This document shows, one piece after another, positions 6,852 through 15,877 of a stretch of 17,298 nt of DNA. Both the position numbers and the translations under genes were made by a program. The notes beneath the pieces were generated by a model. That model had not been told where the DNA came from, did no database searches, and was given only the letters and a program-made list of their open reading frames with translations. Origin of the DNA: SFWF01 sp045537915 (GTDB lineage Bacteria > Bacillota > Clostridia > Oscillospirales > Acutalibacteraceae); assembly GCA_045537915.1 (NCBI GenBank), contig JAZSQK010000020.1, forward strand, positions 1 to 17,298, read 5' to 3'. Numbering within the stretch: the first letter of the stretch is position 1; every line of letters begins with the position of its first letter.

Positions 6852-7253
6852 ATGGATATCATTGAACTTACAAGAAAACTCGGAGCAGCTATTCAGCAGG
6901 AAGAATCCTACAAAAAATTTATGGCTGCAAAGCAAAGAAACGAAGAGGATTTGGAGCTTCAGGATAAAATACAAGCCTTCAATCTTATGAATATGCAGCT
7001 TGAGGCCGAAATGCAAAAGGAGGAGCCCAACAGAGACAGACTTGTGGATGTCAACAAGCAGCTTACCGAAATCTATAACGAGGTTATGGCGACCGAATCA
7101 ATGTCCGCCTACAACGTTGCGTTCAAGGAGTATAATGAGCTTATCCAGAAGATAATGGGAATTCTCCAGATGTGTCAGAACGGAGAGGATCCTGCTACCT
7201 GTGAGCCGTCAAACTGTAGCGGTGACTGTGGCTCTTGCGGCGGATGTCATTAA
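6852..7253 (+). CDS. YlbF/YmcA family protein with Cys-rich tail
   Basis: This 133-residue, mostly helical protein matches the YlbF/YmcA (Com_YlbF, DUF964) family. In Bacillus subtilis, YlbF and YmcA work with YaaT in a complex that carries Fe-S clusters and influences RNase Y and developmental regulation. The helical part covers residues 1-105 (for example ELQDKIQAFNLMNMQLEAEM). The C-terminus is unusual: Cys108, 117, 122, 126, 129 and 132 fall within 25 residues and end in CGSCGGCH, which suggests metal or Fe-S binding. AAGGAGA sits 7-10 nt before the ATG, and miaB ends 23 nt upstream. Its place between miaB and mutS is familiar in Clostridia. The exact role is not known from sequence. Confidence 0.85.
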   Translation: MDIIELTRKLGAAIQQEESYKKFMAAKQRNEEDLELQDKIQAFNLMNMQLEAEMQKEEPNRDRLVDVNKQLTEIYNEVMATESMSAYNVAFKEYNELIQKIMGILQMCQNGEDPATCEPSNCSGDCGSCGGCH

Positions 7254-7295
7254 GTAAAGTCAACTATTCTTAACTTGAAGGGAATGAAGAAACAA

Positions 7296-9893
7296 ATGGC
7301 AGAACTTTCTCCAATGATGCGTCAGTATATGGAAATAAAGAGTCAGAATGAGGACAGCATTCTCTTCTTTCGGCTTGGAGATTTTTATGAAATGTTTTTC
7401 GAAGATGCGAAAACTGCATCAGAGGAGCTTGAGCTGACACTGACAGGAAGGGATTGCGGACAGGAGGAAAGAGCGCCGATGTGCGGCGTTCCTTATCATA
7501 GCTGCGAGTCCTATATCGCAAGACTGGTTGAGAAGGGATATAAGGTCGCCATTTGTGAGCAGACCGAGGACCCTGCTCTTGCCAAGGGCATTGTAAAAAG
7601 AGAGGTTGTAAGAATTATTACGCCCGGTACGGTCGTCGAGGACAGTATGCTCGATGAATCAAGAAACAACTTCTTAGCCTCGGTAAAGTTTCAAAAGGAC
7701 ACCTTTTCGGTCTGCTTTGCAGATGCCTCTACCGGCAAGGCCTTTGTGACCGAAATATCGGGAGATGACGCAGAACATAAAATCATAAATGAACTTAACC
7801 GCTTTTGTCCTACCGAACTTATAACCTCCAAGGATATAGAGCTTTATCCCGCTCTTTATAAAAGCATAACCGAGCTTGAGGGCTGTATGCTGACCATAAA
7901 GGAAAAGAACTTCTTTTCTACCGAGGCGGCAGAGGAACTCATCAAGCGTCACTTCAATATTATAAGCCCTGAAAATTTAGGTATTAAATCGGGCTCTCTT
8001 GCGGTTGCAGCCCTTGGAAGCGCCCTTTCATATCTTTATGAAACCTGTGCCAACCGAAACATTTCAATAATCGAGGCGGAGTATTATTCAATTTCCGAAT
8101 ATATGTACCTTGATTATACCGCAGTCAGAAATCTTGAGCTTTGCGAAACTATGCGCTCAAAAAGCAAAAAGGGCTCTCTGCTTTGGGTGCTCGACCGCAC
8201 CAAAACCGCAATGGGAAAGCGAATGCTGCGAAGCTGGCTCGAACAACCCCTTATAAGCTTTACCGATATAAACGAAAGGCATAATGCGGTTGAGGAGCTT
8301 TATGACGACACCGTAATGCGTGGGGAGCTTTTTGAATATATGAGTGGGATAAGAGACCTCGAGCGTATACTATCCCGTATCGTATATGGTACTGCTACGG
8401 CAAAGGATCTTCGTATGGTAAGCGATACCTGCCGTCATTTGCCTCACATAAAAGCAGTTTTATCTTCCGCAAAAACAAAGCTGCTAAAAAGCCTTTATGA
8501 GTCGCTTGATACTATGGAGGATATCTGCTCGGTCATAGATGCGGCAATAGTCGAGAATCCACCGGCTATTGTCCGTGAGGGCAATATGTTCGAAAAGGGC
8601 TTTAACAAGGAGCTTGACGAGCTCATATATATAATTGAGAACGGCGCTCGGTTAGTAATTGAAATTGAAAACCGAGAAAAAGAAAAAACAGGCATTAAAA
8701 CCCTGAAGATAAGATATAACAGGGTTTTCGGATATTATATTGAGGTATCAAACTCCTTTAAGGAGCTTGTGCCCGAGCACTACATAAGAAAACAAACCCT
8801 CGCAAACGGAGAGCGGTTTATTACCGAAGAGCTCAAAGAGCTTGAAGCAAAGATAATCAGCGCAAAGGATCGCAGAGAAGAACTCGAATACCGTTTATTT
8901 GAGCAGCTGCGTATGGAAACGGCGGCACAGCTTGCCCGTTTCCAAATTACTTCACGTTCGGTTGCAATGGTTGACGCTATTTGCTCATTTGCCGAAACGG
9001 CGGTAAAGAATTCATATGTCCGTCCGAGAATAAATACCGAGGGAACGGTCGATATAAGAGGTGGCAGACATCCTGTTGTTGAACAGGTTATAAAAACACC
9101 CTTTGTTTCCAACGACACCTACCTGGACGGCAAGGATGAAAGATGCGCAGTTATAACAGGACCGAATATGGCGGGTAAATCGACCTATATGCGACAGGTT
9201 GCACTCATTGTCCTGATGGCGCAGACAGGCTCCTTCGTTCCCGCTACCTCTGCAAATATCGGCATAGTCGATGCCATCTTTACAAGGGTAGGCGCATCGG
9301 ACGATCTCGCTTCGGGCCAGTCAACCTTTATGGTCGAGATGAATGAGGTTGCGTCGATTATCAAACACGCCACCAAAAACAGTCTGCTCATACTCGACGA
9401 GATAGGCAGAGGAACCTCGACCTTTGACGGAATGTCGATTGCCAGAGCGGTACTTGAATATGTTGCAGACAAGAAAAAACTCGGCGCAAAAACCCTTTTT
9501 GCAACCCACTATCACGAGCTTTGTGAGATGGAAAATGATTTAAAGGGTATAAAGAATTATAATATCGCCGTTAAAAAGAAGGGCGATGACATTATATTCC
9601 TTCGCAGAATTGTTCGTGGAGGAGCCGACGACAGCTACGGAATCGAGGTCGCAAAACTCGCAGGAATTCCCTCTGCCGTTACAGACCGTGCAAAACAGAT
9701 ACTGAAAAAGACTCTCGAAGACGGAGTAACGGTTACAAAAACCGTAAAGGAAGAGAGCGCTCAGCTTCCTATGGAGTTCGGTGTTTCGAGTGAACTGATG
9801 GACGAGCTTCGGGTTATTGATGTAAACACACTCACACCTATTGAATGTATGAGTATACTTTCAGACCTCTCAAAGAGAGCGAAAGAAATTTAA
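7296..9893 (+). CDS. mutS: DNA mismatch repair ATPase MutS
   Basis: MutS binds mismatches and small loops and recruits MutL. With the ATG at 7296 it has 865 residues, normal for MutS1. The mismatch-contacting Phe-X-Glu motif is F30-Y-E32 in RLGDFYEMF. The connector, lever and clamp regions fill the middle. The ABC-type ATPase shows Walker A GPNMAGKST (622-630), Walker B ending in Asp701-Glu702 (LLILDEIGRG), and the ATHYHEL switch region. The frame extends upstream to a TTG at 7275 and an ATG at 7284, but MAELSPMMRQY from 7296 matches the usual MutS N-terminus, so that start is preferred. The ribosome binding site (GAAGGGAATGAAG) is loosely spaced for every candidate, so the exact start is open. 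mutL follows after 16 nt. Confidence 0.97.
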   Translation: MAELSPMMRQYMEIKSQNEDSILFFRLGDFYEMFFEDAKTASEELELTLTGRDCGQEERAPMCGVPYHSCESYIARLVEKGYKVAICEQTEDPALAKGIVKREVVRIITPGTVVEDSMLDESRNNFLASVKFQKDTFSVCFADASTGKAFVTEISGDDAEHKIINELNRFCPTELITSKDIELYPALYKSITELEGCMLTIKEKNFFSTEAAEELIKRHFNIISPENLGIKSGSLAVAALGSALSYLYETCANRNISIIEAEYYSISEYMYLDYTAVRNLELCETMRSKSKKGSLLWVLDRTKTAMGKRMLRSWLEQPLISFTDINERHNAVEELYDDTVMRGELFEYMSGIRDLERILSRIVYGTATAKDLRMVSDTCRHLPHIKAVLSSAKTKLLKSLYESLDTMEDICSVIDAAIVENPPAIVREGNMFEKGFNKELDELIYIIENGARLVIEIENREKEKTGIKTLKIRYNRVFGYYIEVSNSFKELVPEHYIRKQTLANGERFITEELKELEAKIISAKDRREELEYRLFEQLRMETAAQLARFQITSRSVAMVDAICSFAETAVKNSYVRPRINTEGTVDIRGGRHPVVEQVIKTPFVSNDTYLDGKDERCAVITGPNMAGKSTYMRQVALIVLMAQTGSFVPATSANIGIVDAIFTRVGASDDLASGQSTFMVEMNEVASIIKHATKNSLLILDEIGRGTSTFDGMSIARAVLEYVADKKKLGAKTLFATHYHELCEMENDLKGIKNYNIAVKKKGDDIIFLRRIVRGGADDSYGIEVAKLAGIPSAVTDRAKQILKKTLEDGVTVTKTVKEESAQLPMEFGVSSELMDELRVIDVNTLTPIECMSILSDLSKRAKEI

Positions 9894-9909
9894 AAAAGGA
9901 GGTGCCTTT

Positions 9910-11811
9910 ATGGCTGATATAAGAGTTTTACCAAAGGAACTGGCCGAGCTTATAGCGGCCGGAGAGGTCGTTGACCGTCCCGCATCCGTCATAAAGGAGC
10001 TGACCGAAAACGCTATTGATGCCGGCGCTACAAAGATAACGGTTGAAATACAGCGTGGAGGCACCACCCTTATGCGTGTAACCGATAACGGAAGCGGAAT
10101 AAGGCATGAGCAGGTGCCAACCGCCTTTTTGCGCCATGCAACCAGCAAGATAAAGGACAAAAAAGACCTTTTTGATATAGGAACTCTGGGCTTTCGTGGA
10201 GAGGCTCTGGCCTCAATAAGTGCGGTAAGCAGGGTTGAAATGCTGACAAAGACCGCCGTGGAGGATTTTGGTACAAGATATGTTATTGAGGGCGGCGAGG
10301 AAAAGGAATACAGCGAGGCGGGTTGCCCAGAGGGTACAACCATAATCGTCAGGGATATTTTCTACAATGTTCCCGCAAGAATGAAGTTTCTTAAAAAGGA
10401 TGCGTCGGAGTCTATGGCGGTTGCCGCCGTTATGGACAATCTTGCCCTTTCAAATCCTCATATCGCAATAAAATTTATTAAAGATTCAAAGACAATTATT
10501 TCGACCAATGGTGACGGAAAACTCCACTCGGTAATCTACGAGGTTTTGGGCAGAGATTATGCGGTATCGCTTTTGAATGTAGATGCCGAGACAAAGGGTA
10601 TTCGTGTTAGCGGAATGACAGGAAAGCCGATTAACAGCCGCTCGACAAGAAGTGGCCAGTACTTCTTTTTAAACGGCCGTGTAATCCGTTCGGGCGCTGC
10701 GGCAAAAGCGGTAGAAAATGCATATAAGAACACCGTTATGATAGGCAAATTCCCGATATGTGTCCTTAACATTGAGGTCCCGTATGAGCTTGTTGATGTC
10801 AATGTACATCCCTCAAAGACCGAGGTCCGCTTTACCGATGAATCGGCGGTATACGAGGCGGTTTATTATGCCGTAAGAGCGGCGCTTGTAAGGTCGGATG
10901 AGCGCCCTGAGCTTACCTTTACTGCTAAAAAGAAGGAAAAGGAAGCCCCTCGTCCGTTTGCAAGAATGACTACACAGGAGTACAGAGAACTTGCACAGGA
11001 TAAGAATACGGTTGCCGAAAGGCTTTATAAGGATGTTATAGACCGGCCACAGTCATTTCAGTCCAACAAAACGCCCATTTTCTCAGAGCCTGTAAGGGTA
11101 GAAAAATTGCCCCCGAAAGAGCCCGAGAAACCCGCCTTAGAAAAGGAAGAAAGCTTTAATTATATAGATTATCTCAACAAGGCACAGGACTTGGTACAGA
11201 CCGAAGAAAAGACGGTCGGAGCAACACCCTTTATTCCCGAAGAAGAGCTTGAATTCAAGTTTATCGGGGAGGTTTACAAGACCTATATAATTGTTGAGTT
11301 CAAGGGAAGTATATACTTTATAGATAAACACGCCGCTCATGAGAGAATTCTCTTTGAAAAGCTTAAAAAAGAGAGGACGATAGAGTCGCAGATGTTGATT
11401 TCTCCCGTCAGCGTTACCCTGTCTAGAGATGAACACAGGGCGGTATGTGACAATCTCGATCTGCTCAAAAAAGCAGGGTTTGAAATAGAAGAGTTCGGCA
11501 ACAGCGCAGTCCTCGTCCGTGCGGTGCCGAGTGAACTTACCGAAAGCGATGTTATGCTTATCGTTTGCGAGGCGGCAGAAAGTCTGCTCTCGGCAGGAAG
11601 GGTAGAAAACCAAAGACTCGAAAACCTTTATCATACCGTCGCCTGCAGAGCGGCCATAAAGGGCGGTAACGATCAGTCTGCCCTTGAACTTGAGGCTCTT
11701 GCAAAGCAGGTGCTTTCAAATAAGGATATAATGTACTGCCCACACGGCCGACCTGTTGCCTTTGAGCTTAAGCGCAGCGAACTTGAAAAACAGTTTGGCA
11801 GGATAAATTAG
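9910..11811 (+). CDS. mutL: DNA mismatch repair endonuclease MutL
   Basis: MutL links mismatch recognition by MutS to strand removal. The 633-residue protein has an N-terminal GHKL ATPase with ENAIDAG (33-39), DNGSG (59-63) and GFRGEAL (94-100). A variable linker (about 340-440) leads to a C-terminal dimerisation and nuclease domain. The nuclease metal motif DQHA-x2-E-x4-E appears as DKHAAHERILFE (472-483), with Lys for Gln. ACR (578-580), CPHGRP (610-615) and a terminal FGR also match nicking MutL proteins. It should therefore have endonuclease activity, as in most bacteria without MutH. AAAAAAGGAGGTG provides a strong ribosome binding site. The gene sits between mutS and miaA in the operon. 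Confidence 0.97.
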   Translation: MADIRVLPKELAELIAAGEVVDRPASVIKELTENAIDAGATKITVEIQRGGTTLMRVTDNGSGIRHEQVPTAFLRHATSKIKDKKDLFDIGTLGFRGEALASISAVSRVEMLTKTAVEDFGTRYVIEGGEEKEYSEAGCPEGTTIIVRDIFYNVPARMKFLKKDASESMAVAAVMDNLALSNPHIAIKFIKDSKTIISTNGDGKLHSVIYEVLGRDYAVSLLNVDAETKGIRVSGMTGKPINSRSTRSGQYFFLNGRVIRSGAAAKAVENAYKNTVMIGKFPICVLNIEVPYELVDVNVHPSKTEVRFTDESAVYEAVYYAVRAALVRSDERPELTFTAKKKEKEAPRPFARMTTQEYRELAQDKNTVAERLYKDVIDRPQSFQSNKTPIFSEPVRVEKLPPKEPEKPALEKEESFNYIDYLNKAQDLVQTEEKTVGATPFIPEEELEFKFIGEVYKTYIIVEFKGSIYFIDKHAAHERILFEKLKKERTIESQMLISPVSVTLSRDEHRAVCDNLDLLKKAGFEIEEFGNSAVLVRAVPSELTESDVMLIVCEAAESLLSAGRVENQRLENLYHTVACRAAIKGGNDQSALELEALAKQVLSNKDIMYCPHGRPVAFELKRSELEKQFGRIN

Positions 11812-11814
11812 GCT

Positions 11815-12753
11815 ATGGAAAAGAAAATACCGATAATAGCGGTAGTCGGTCCTACCGCAACAGGAAAAACTGCTCTTTCGGTTGCTCTGGCCGAGAGATT
11901 GAGCGCAGAGATCATCTCCTGTGATTCTATGCAGATCTACAAGGGCATGCATATAGCCTCCGCCGCACCCGACGAGGAGGAAAAAGGGCGGATACCGCAT
12001 CATTTGTTTGAGTTTCTGGATAGCAGTCAGACATATTCGGTTGCAGAGTATGTAAAGGACGCTAACAAGGTTATAAGGGATATAGTAAAAAGAGGAAAGA
12101 GACCTGTTTTGGTAGGAGGAACTGGCCTTTATGTAACCTCTCTCATTGACAATATAATGTTTACCGAAGGCCAGACCGACGTCCTTTTGAGACAAAGGCT
12201 TGAAGCCGAGTATGACACTATCGGAGCCGAGGCTATGATAGAAAGACTTAAATCTTTTGATGCCGAGTCTGCAAGGACGATACATCCCAATAACAAAAAA
12301 AGGGTTGTTCGGGCTTTTGAGATATATGAGCAGACGGGGAAAACCATGACCGAACAGCTTAAAAACTCAAGGTCGCAAGAGTCGCCCTATATTCCTTATA
12401 TAATAGGACTGAAAAGCTTTGACCGAAGCGTAATATATGACCGAATCAACCAAAGGGTTGACCATATGCTTGAGAGGGGACTTTTGGAGGAGGCAAAAAG
12501 AGCCTTCCAAAAGCCAGGCTCCGAAACTGCCGTTCAGGCAATAGGACATAAGGAGTTTTTCGGCTATTTTAAGGGCGAGTGCAGTCTGGAAGAGGCGGTT
12601 GAGCTTTTAAAACGGGAAACCAGAAGATATGCAAAAAGACAGCTCACTTGGTTTGGCAGAGACGAGAGAACCGAGTGGATAGATATTGATAAGACTGAGG
12701 ATATTGTCGCCTCAGCGGTAACAATTCTTGAAAGGAAGGGCTATTTTGAATAA
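11815..12753 (+). CDS. miaA: tRNA dimethylallyltransferase
   Basis: MiaA transfers a dimethylallyl group to N6 of A37 in tRNAs reading UNN codons, making the i6A that MiaB then methylthiolates. The 312-residue protein has the P-loop GPTATGKT (12-19), the catalytic-region Asp38 in CDSMQIYKGM, GGTGLYV (102-108), and the tRNA-binding tail RRYAKRQLTWFGR. Length and motifs are standard. The ATG lies 3 nt after the mutL stop and has only a weak purine stretch before it, so translation is probably coupled to mutL. Its last codons overlap the start of the next gene by 8 nt. Confidence 0.97.
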   Translation: MEKKIPIIAVVGPTATGKTALSVALAERLSAEIISCDSMQIYKGMHIASAAPDEEEKGRIPHHLFEFLDSSQTYSVAEYVKDANKVIRDIVKRGKRPVLVGGTGLYVTSLIDNIMFTEGQTDVLLRQRLEAEYDTIGAEAMIERLKSFDAESARTIHPNNKKRVVRAFEIYEQTGKTMTEQLKNSRSQESPYIPYIIGLKSFDRSVIYDRINQRVDHMLERGLLEEAKRAFQKPGSETAVQAIGHKEFFGYFKGECSLEEAVELLKRETRRYAKRQLTWFGRDERTEWIDIDKTEDIVASAVTILERKGYFE

Positions 12754-13951
12754 AAGCCGAAGAGCCATTGAAATAATAGCGGTTTTATTGGTAGTGGGAT
12801 TTTGCGCCTATCAGTTTTTTGCTGGCTACTATTTTTCCATTACAACCGAATCGGCAGTTTTTTATGAATATTCACAGGGTATTGAGATTACCGGAACAGT
12901 AATCAGAAACGAGAATATTATAACCTCGACCGACAGCGGAACCCTTCACTTTGTTATATCCGACGGAGAAAGGGTCGCAAAGGGAGGAGTTATTGCCCAG
13001 GTTTATTCGAGCGATAAGGCCTCTGCCGCTGCATCACGAATCGACGAGATAAACGAGCAGCTTTCGACCATTGAGGAAATAGAGGGCTATAACGACCTTA
13101 ATGCAGTTGATATGAACACCCTCAATTTACGGATAACCGACAGGCTCAATCAGTTTATTTACTGTGTATCGGATAACAGCTTTGACACAGCGCAGCAGAA
13201 GGCAGCAGAGCTTGTAGCGGCGCTGACAAGAAAACAGGTCGCAACAGGACAGGATACAGATTTTACTGCTCTTAAAAAATCCTTAACCGACGAGAGAACC
13301 TCGCTTGAGGCGGTCAAGGGCAAACCCCAGTCGGTATGTACTGCAACCTGTTCGGGATATTTTGTCTCGGGAACAGACGGATTTGAAAACCTCTATTCCA
13401 CCGAGGATCTTTCGGTCTACACCCCCGAGTATTTAAGCGGCATAAAGCCCGAGGCCACCGATAATACTCAGGTTGGAAAAATTGTTCACGACTATCAGTG
13501 GTATGTTGCCGCTATCATTCCTATTTCGGATTCAATGTTTTACAAAGCAGACGACACCGTCAAGCTGAAAATAGATGCGGCAGACCAGACCGTAACCGCA
13601 AAGGTTGAAAGAATAAACATATCGGCGAAGTCCGACTCGGCGGTAATAATACTCTCCTGCAGTCAGATGGACAGTAAGCTTGCGACCATGCGCTCGGGTA
13701 AAATGACCATTGTTAAGAATGAGTACAGCGGACTGAAGGTAAGCTCCAAGGCCATACGCATAGTTGATTCTGTTACTGGTGTATATGTAATATCGGGCCT
13801 TGAGGCAAAGTTTGTTGAGGCAAAGGTGCTTTATTCTAACAATGAGTATGTGATTTGCGAACTTAACACCGCCGATGACAGTAAGCTAAGACTGTATGAC
13901 GAGGTAATCGTAAAGGGAAGAGGTTTGTATGACGGAAAAATCATCTATTGA
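12746..13951 (+). CDS. HlyD-like membrane-anchored adaptor protein
   Basis: This 401-residue protein has one N-terminal membrane helix (about residues 7-27) and a long extracytoplasmic part. GTVIRNENIITSTDSGTLHF followed by DGERVAKGGVIAQVY resembles the split lipoyl/biotinyl hairpin of HlyD-family adaptors. A helical region of about 100 residues follows, then beta-rich adaptor domains. No ABC or MFS exporter partner is in the window. Similar proteins are often found beside yggS-sepF in Clostridia, so it may serve envelope or division functions rather than toxin export; this is inference. The TTG at 12746 is preferred because GGAAGGG lies 5 nt upstream. An earlier TTG at 12728 lacks a ribosome binding site. 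It overlaps miaA by 8 nt and yggS by 23 nt. Confidence 0.75.
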   Translation: MNKSRRAIEIIAVLLVVGFCAYQFFAGYYFSITTESAVFYEYSQGIEITGTVIRNENIITSTDSGTLHFVISDGERVAKGGVIAQVYSSDKASAAASRIDEINEQLSTIEEIEGYNDLNAVDMNTLNLRITDRLNQFIYCVSDNSFDTAQQKAAELVAALTRKQVATGQDTDFTALKKSLTDERTSLEAVKGKPQSVCTATCSGYFVSGTDGFENLYSTEDLSVYTPEYLSGIKPEATDNTQVGKIVHDYQWYVAAIIPISDSMFYKADDTVKLKIDAADQTVTAKVERINISAKSDSAVIILSCSQMDSKLATMRSGKMTIVKNEYSGLKVSSKAIRIVDSVTGVYVISGLEAKFVEAKVLYSNNEYVICELNTADDSKLRLYDEVIVKGRGLYDGKIIY

Positions 13952-14642
13952 TATTTTTAATGAAAACTACAGGCAAATTCAGGATAAAATAGCCTCGGCT
14001 GCACAAAAGGTCGGAAAGAGCTCAGAGGATATAATTCTTCTTGCGGCTACAAAAACCGTCAGCGTTGAGGTTATAAACCACGCCATAAAAAGCGGTATAA
14101 ATTATATAGGCGAAAACAGGGTGCAGGAGTTTTTATCAAAGGAAGAACAGCTTTTGCCCGATGCCCACAGACACTTTATCGGACATCTCCAGACAAACAA
14201 GGTCAGAGATATTGTCGGAAGGGTTGAGATGATCGAATCGGTAGACTCCGGAAAACTTGCTCTTGCGATAGCAAAGCAGTCGGTGTCAATGGGAATTACA
14301 ACCGATATTCTTCTTGAGGTCAATATAGGCAACGAGGAGAGCAAGTCGGGCTTTTTAGCAGAACAACTTGTAGATAAGGTTTGCGAAATCGGTCAAATTG
14401 AGGGCGTCAGAGTAAAGGGACTTATGGCTATTCCGCCTATTTGCAATAAAAAAAGCGAGATTATGGGCTATTTTGAAAAAATGAACAAACTGTTTATTGA
14501 CATTGCCGCTAAAAAAATAGATAATGTTACTATGGAATATCTGTCTATGGGAATGTCGGGAGATTTTTATGAGGCAATCCTTTCGGGCAGTAATATTGTA
14601 AGACTTGGCACAGCGCTTTTCGGCCATAGAAAATATATATAA
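13929..14642 (+). CDS. yggS: PLP homeostasis protein, YggS/YlmE (PLPBP) family
   Basis: This 237-residue cytoplasmic protein binds pyridoxal 5'-phosphate and helps balance free PLP and amino-acid pools. It has no known enzymatic reaction. It is a single-domain alanine-racemase-like barrel: LLAATKTV contains the PLP Lys42, IGENRVQE (about 59-66) and FIGHLQTNK follow, and the phosphate-binding end is LSMGMSGDFYEAI with VRLGTALFG near the C-terminus. Length is typical. AAGAGG lies 5 nt before the ATG, and the start overlaps the previous gene by 23 nt, suggesting coupling. In Gram-positive bacteria this gene commonly sits directly before sepF, as it does here. Confidence 0.95.
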   Translation: MTEKSSIDIFNENYRQIQDKIASAAQKVGKSSEDIILLAATKTVSVEVINHAIKSGINYIGENRVQEFLSKEEQLLPDAHRHFIGHLQTNKVRDIVGRVEMIESVDSGKLALAIAKQSVSMGITTDILLEVNIGNEESKSGFLAEQLVDKVCEIGQIEGVRVKGLMAIPPICNKKSEIMGYFEKMNKLFIDIAAKKIDNVTMEYLSMGMSGDFYEAILSGSNIVRLGTALFGHRKYI

Positions 14643-14653
14643 GGAGAACGAAA

Positions 14654-15118
14654 ATGGGAGTAAAAGAGTATCTAAAGGGAATTTTCAATGTAGCAGAGGA
14701 CGAAGAGTTTGAAACCGAGAACTTCGAGCAGGAAACTGTCGAGGAATATGAGCCTGAAACTGAGAAGGCTGTAAAAAAAGAATCTGCCGTTAAAAGATAT
14801 GCGCCCGAAAGAAGAAGGACACAGACAACCGATGCGCCTACAGCAATGAGAATGGTGCTTGTTAGACCTGAAATTTTCAGTGATGTGGCTCCTATTGCCG
14901 ACCACTTAAAGCAGGGCAAAACGGTCGTTTTAAACCTTGAAAATGCAGACAGCGCAGCTGCACGCAGAATCGTAGACTTTTTAAGCGGCGCAGCCTATGC
15001 TATTTCCTTCAAATTCAAGCCGGTGTCTAACAGCACCTTTGTAATCATTCCCGATAATACGGATTTTTCGGGAGATCTCTTGCTTGACGATTACGGAAGC
15101 GAGAACTATTTCCTTTAA
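14654..15118 (+). CDS. sepF: Cell division protein SepF
   Basis: SepF anchors FtsZ filaments to the membrane and supports septum formation. The 154-residue protein begins with a short amphipathic helix (MGVKEYLKGIF) expected to insert in the membrane. An acidic, flexible linker follows (about residues 14-60) and then the compact SepF core (about 65-140), with VVLNLEN and RRIVDFLSGAAYA matching the conserved polymerising domain. AAGGAGAACG provides a good ribosome binding site. The stop overlaps the next start as TAATG, implying coupled translation with ylmH. The ylmG gene that often follows sepF is absent. Confidence 0.93.
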   Translation: MGVKEYLKGIFNVAEDEEFETENFEQETVEEYEPETEKAVKKESAVKRYAPERRRTQTTDAPTAMRMVLVRPEIFSDVAPIADHLKQGKTVVLNLENADSAAARRIVDFLSGAAYAISFKFKPVSNSTFVIIPDNTDFSGDLLLDDYGSENYFL

Positions 15119-15858
15119 TGGAATCTAGTCTGGTTGCCCCGAGAATAAGGGATGCTCTTCGTCTGTGCAGAACCTCTTCAATGCCGAAATTTGTCGGATT
15201 TTTAAGACCGATAGAGGCGGCAGAAGCAGAAAATATTGCGAAAAAAGAGGGCTGTAATTTTGAATTTTTCGGTGGCTACGAGGGCGCCGAGAGAACCTTT
15301 TTTTGCGCATATCCCGACTGGTGTGAGGACAGGGATGCCTTTTGTCCCGTAGAGGCGGTAACCTTCAGTTATCGCAAACAGGACAGCCTTAGCCACAGAG
15401 ATTTTTTGGGGGCGCTTATGTCACTCGGGATTACCAGAGAGTCGGTCGGAGATATACTAATCGAAGAGTCGAGGGCGGTCGTATTTTTATCAAAGGAAAT
15501 AACGCCTTTTGTGCTAGACGGAATAAAGAAGATATCCAATGTCGGAGTAACCTTGACTAAAGGGGTCGCATACCCTTTGCCGCAGATGAGGGATAAAAAG
15601 GAGATTACCGATACGGTTGCGTCCTTACGGCTTGACTGTGTCGTAGCCGCCCTTTTAAACTGCTCAAGGTCACAGGCGACCGAGCTGATTTCACAGGGAC
15701 TTGTTTTCCTTAACTCAATATCGGTGGAAAAATCGGTAAAGACGGTAGCACCCGGTGATATAATTACCGTCAGAGGCAAAGGAAAGTTTAAAATAAATTC
15801 GGCACTGGACCGTACCAAAAAAGGCAGAATTGTATTAAAAGCAGAAAAATATGTGTAA
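15118..15858 (+). CDS. ylmH: YlmH family S4-domain RNA-binding protein
   Basis: YlmH binds RNA or the ribosome through an S4 domain. In Bacillus subtilis it has been linked to ribosome-associated quality control as well as to the division cluster. The 246-residue protein shows the YlmH signature HRDFLGALMSLGITRESVGD (93-112). A C-terminal S4 domain covers about residues 168-225, with LRLDCVVAALLNCSRSQATE and the end of the fold in PGDIITVRGKGKF. The ATG overlaps the sepF stop by one base. The gene ends 19 nt before divIVA. Confidence 0.93.
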   Translation: MESSLVAPRIRDALRLCRTSSMPKFVGFLRPIEAAEAENIAKKEGCNFEFFGGYEGAERTFFCAYPDWCEDRDAFCPVEAVTFSYRKQDSLSHRDFLGALMSLGITRESVGDILIEESRAVVFLSKEITPFVLDGIKKISNVGVTLTKGVAYPLPQMRDKKEITDTVASLRLDCVVAALLNCSRSQATELISQGLVFLNSISVEKSVKTVAPGDIITVRGKGKFKINSALDRTKKGRIVLKAEKYV

Positions 15859-15877
15859 TACAGGAGGCAAAGTAATT

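Noticed and set aside
11137..11634. Minus-strand open frame (165 codons) opposite mutL
   Set aside because: It is a shadow of the mutL C-terminal coding region and has no supporting signals.
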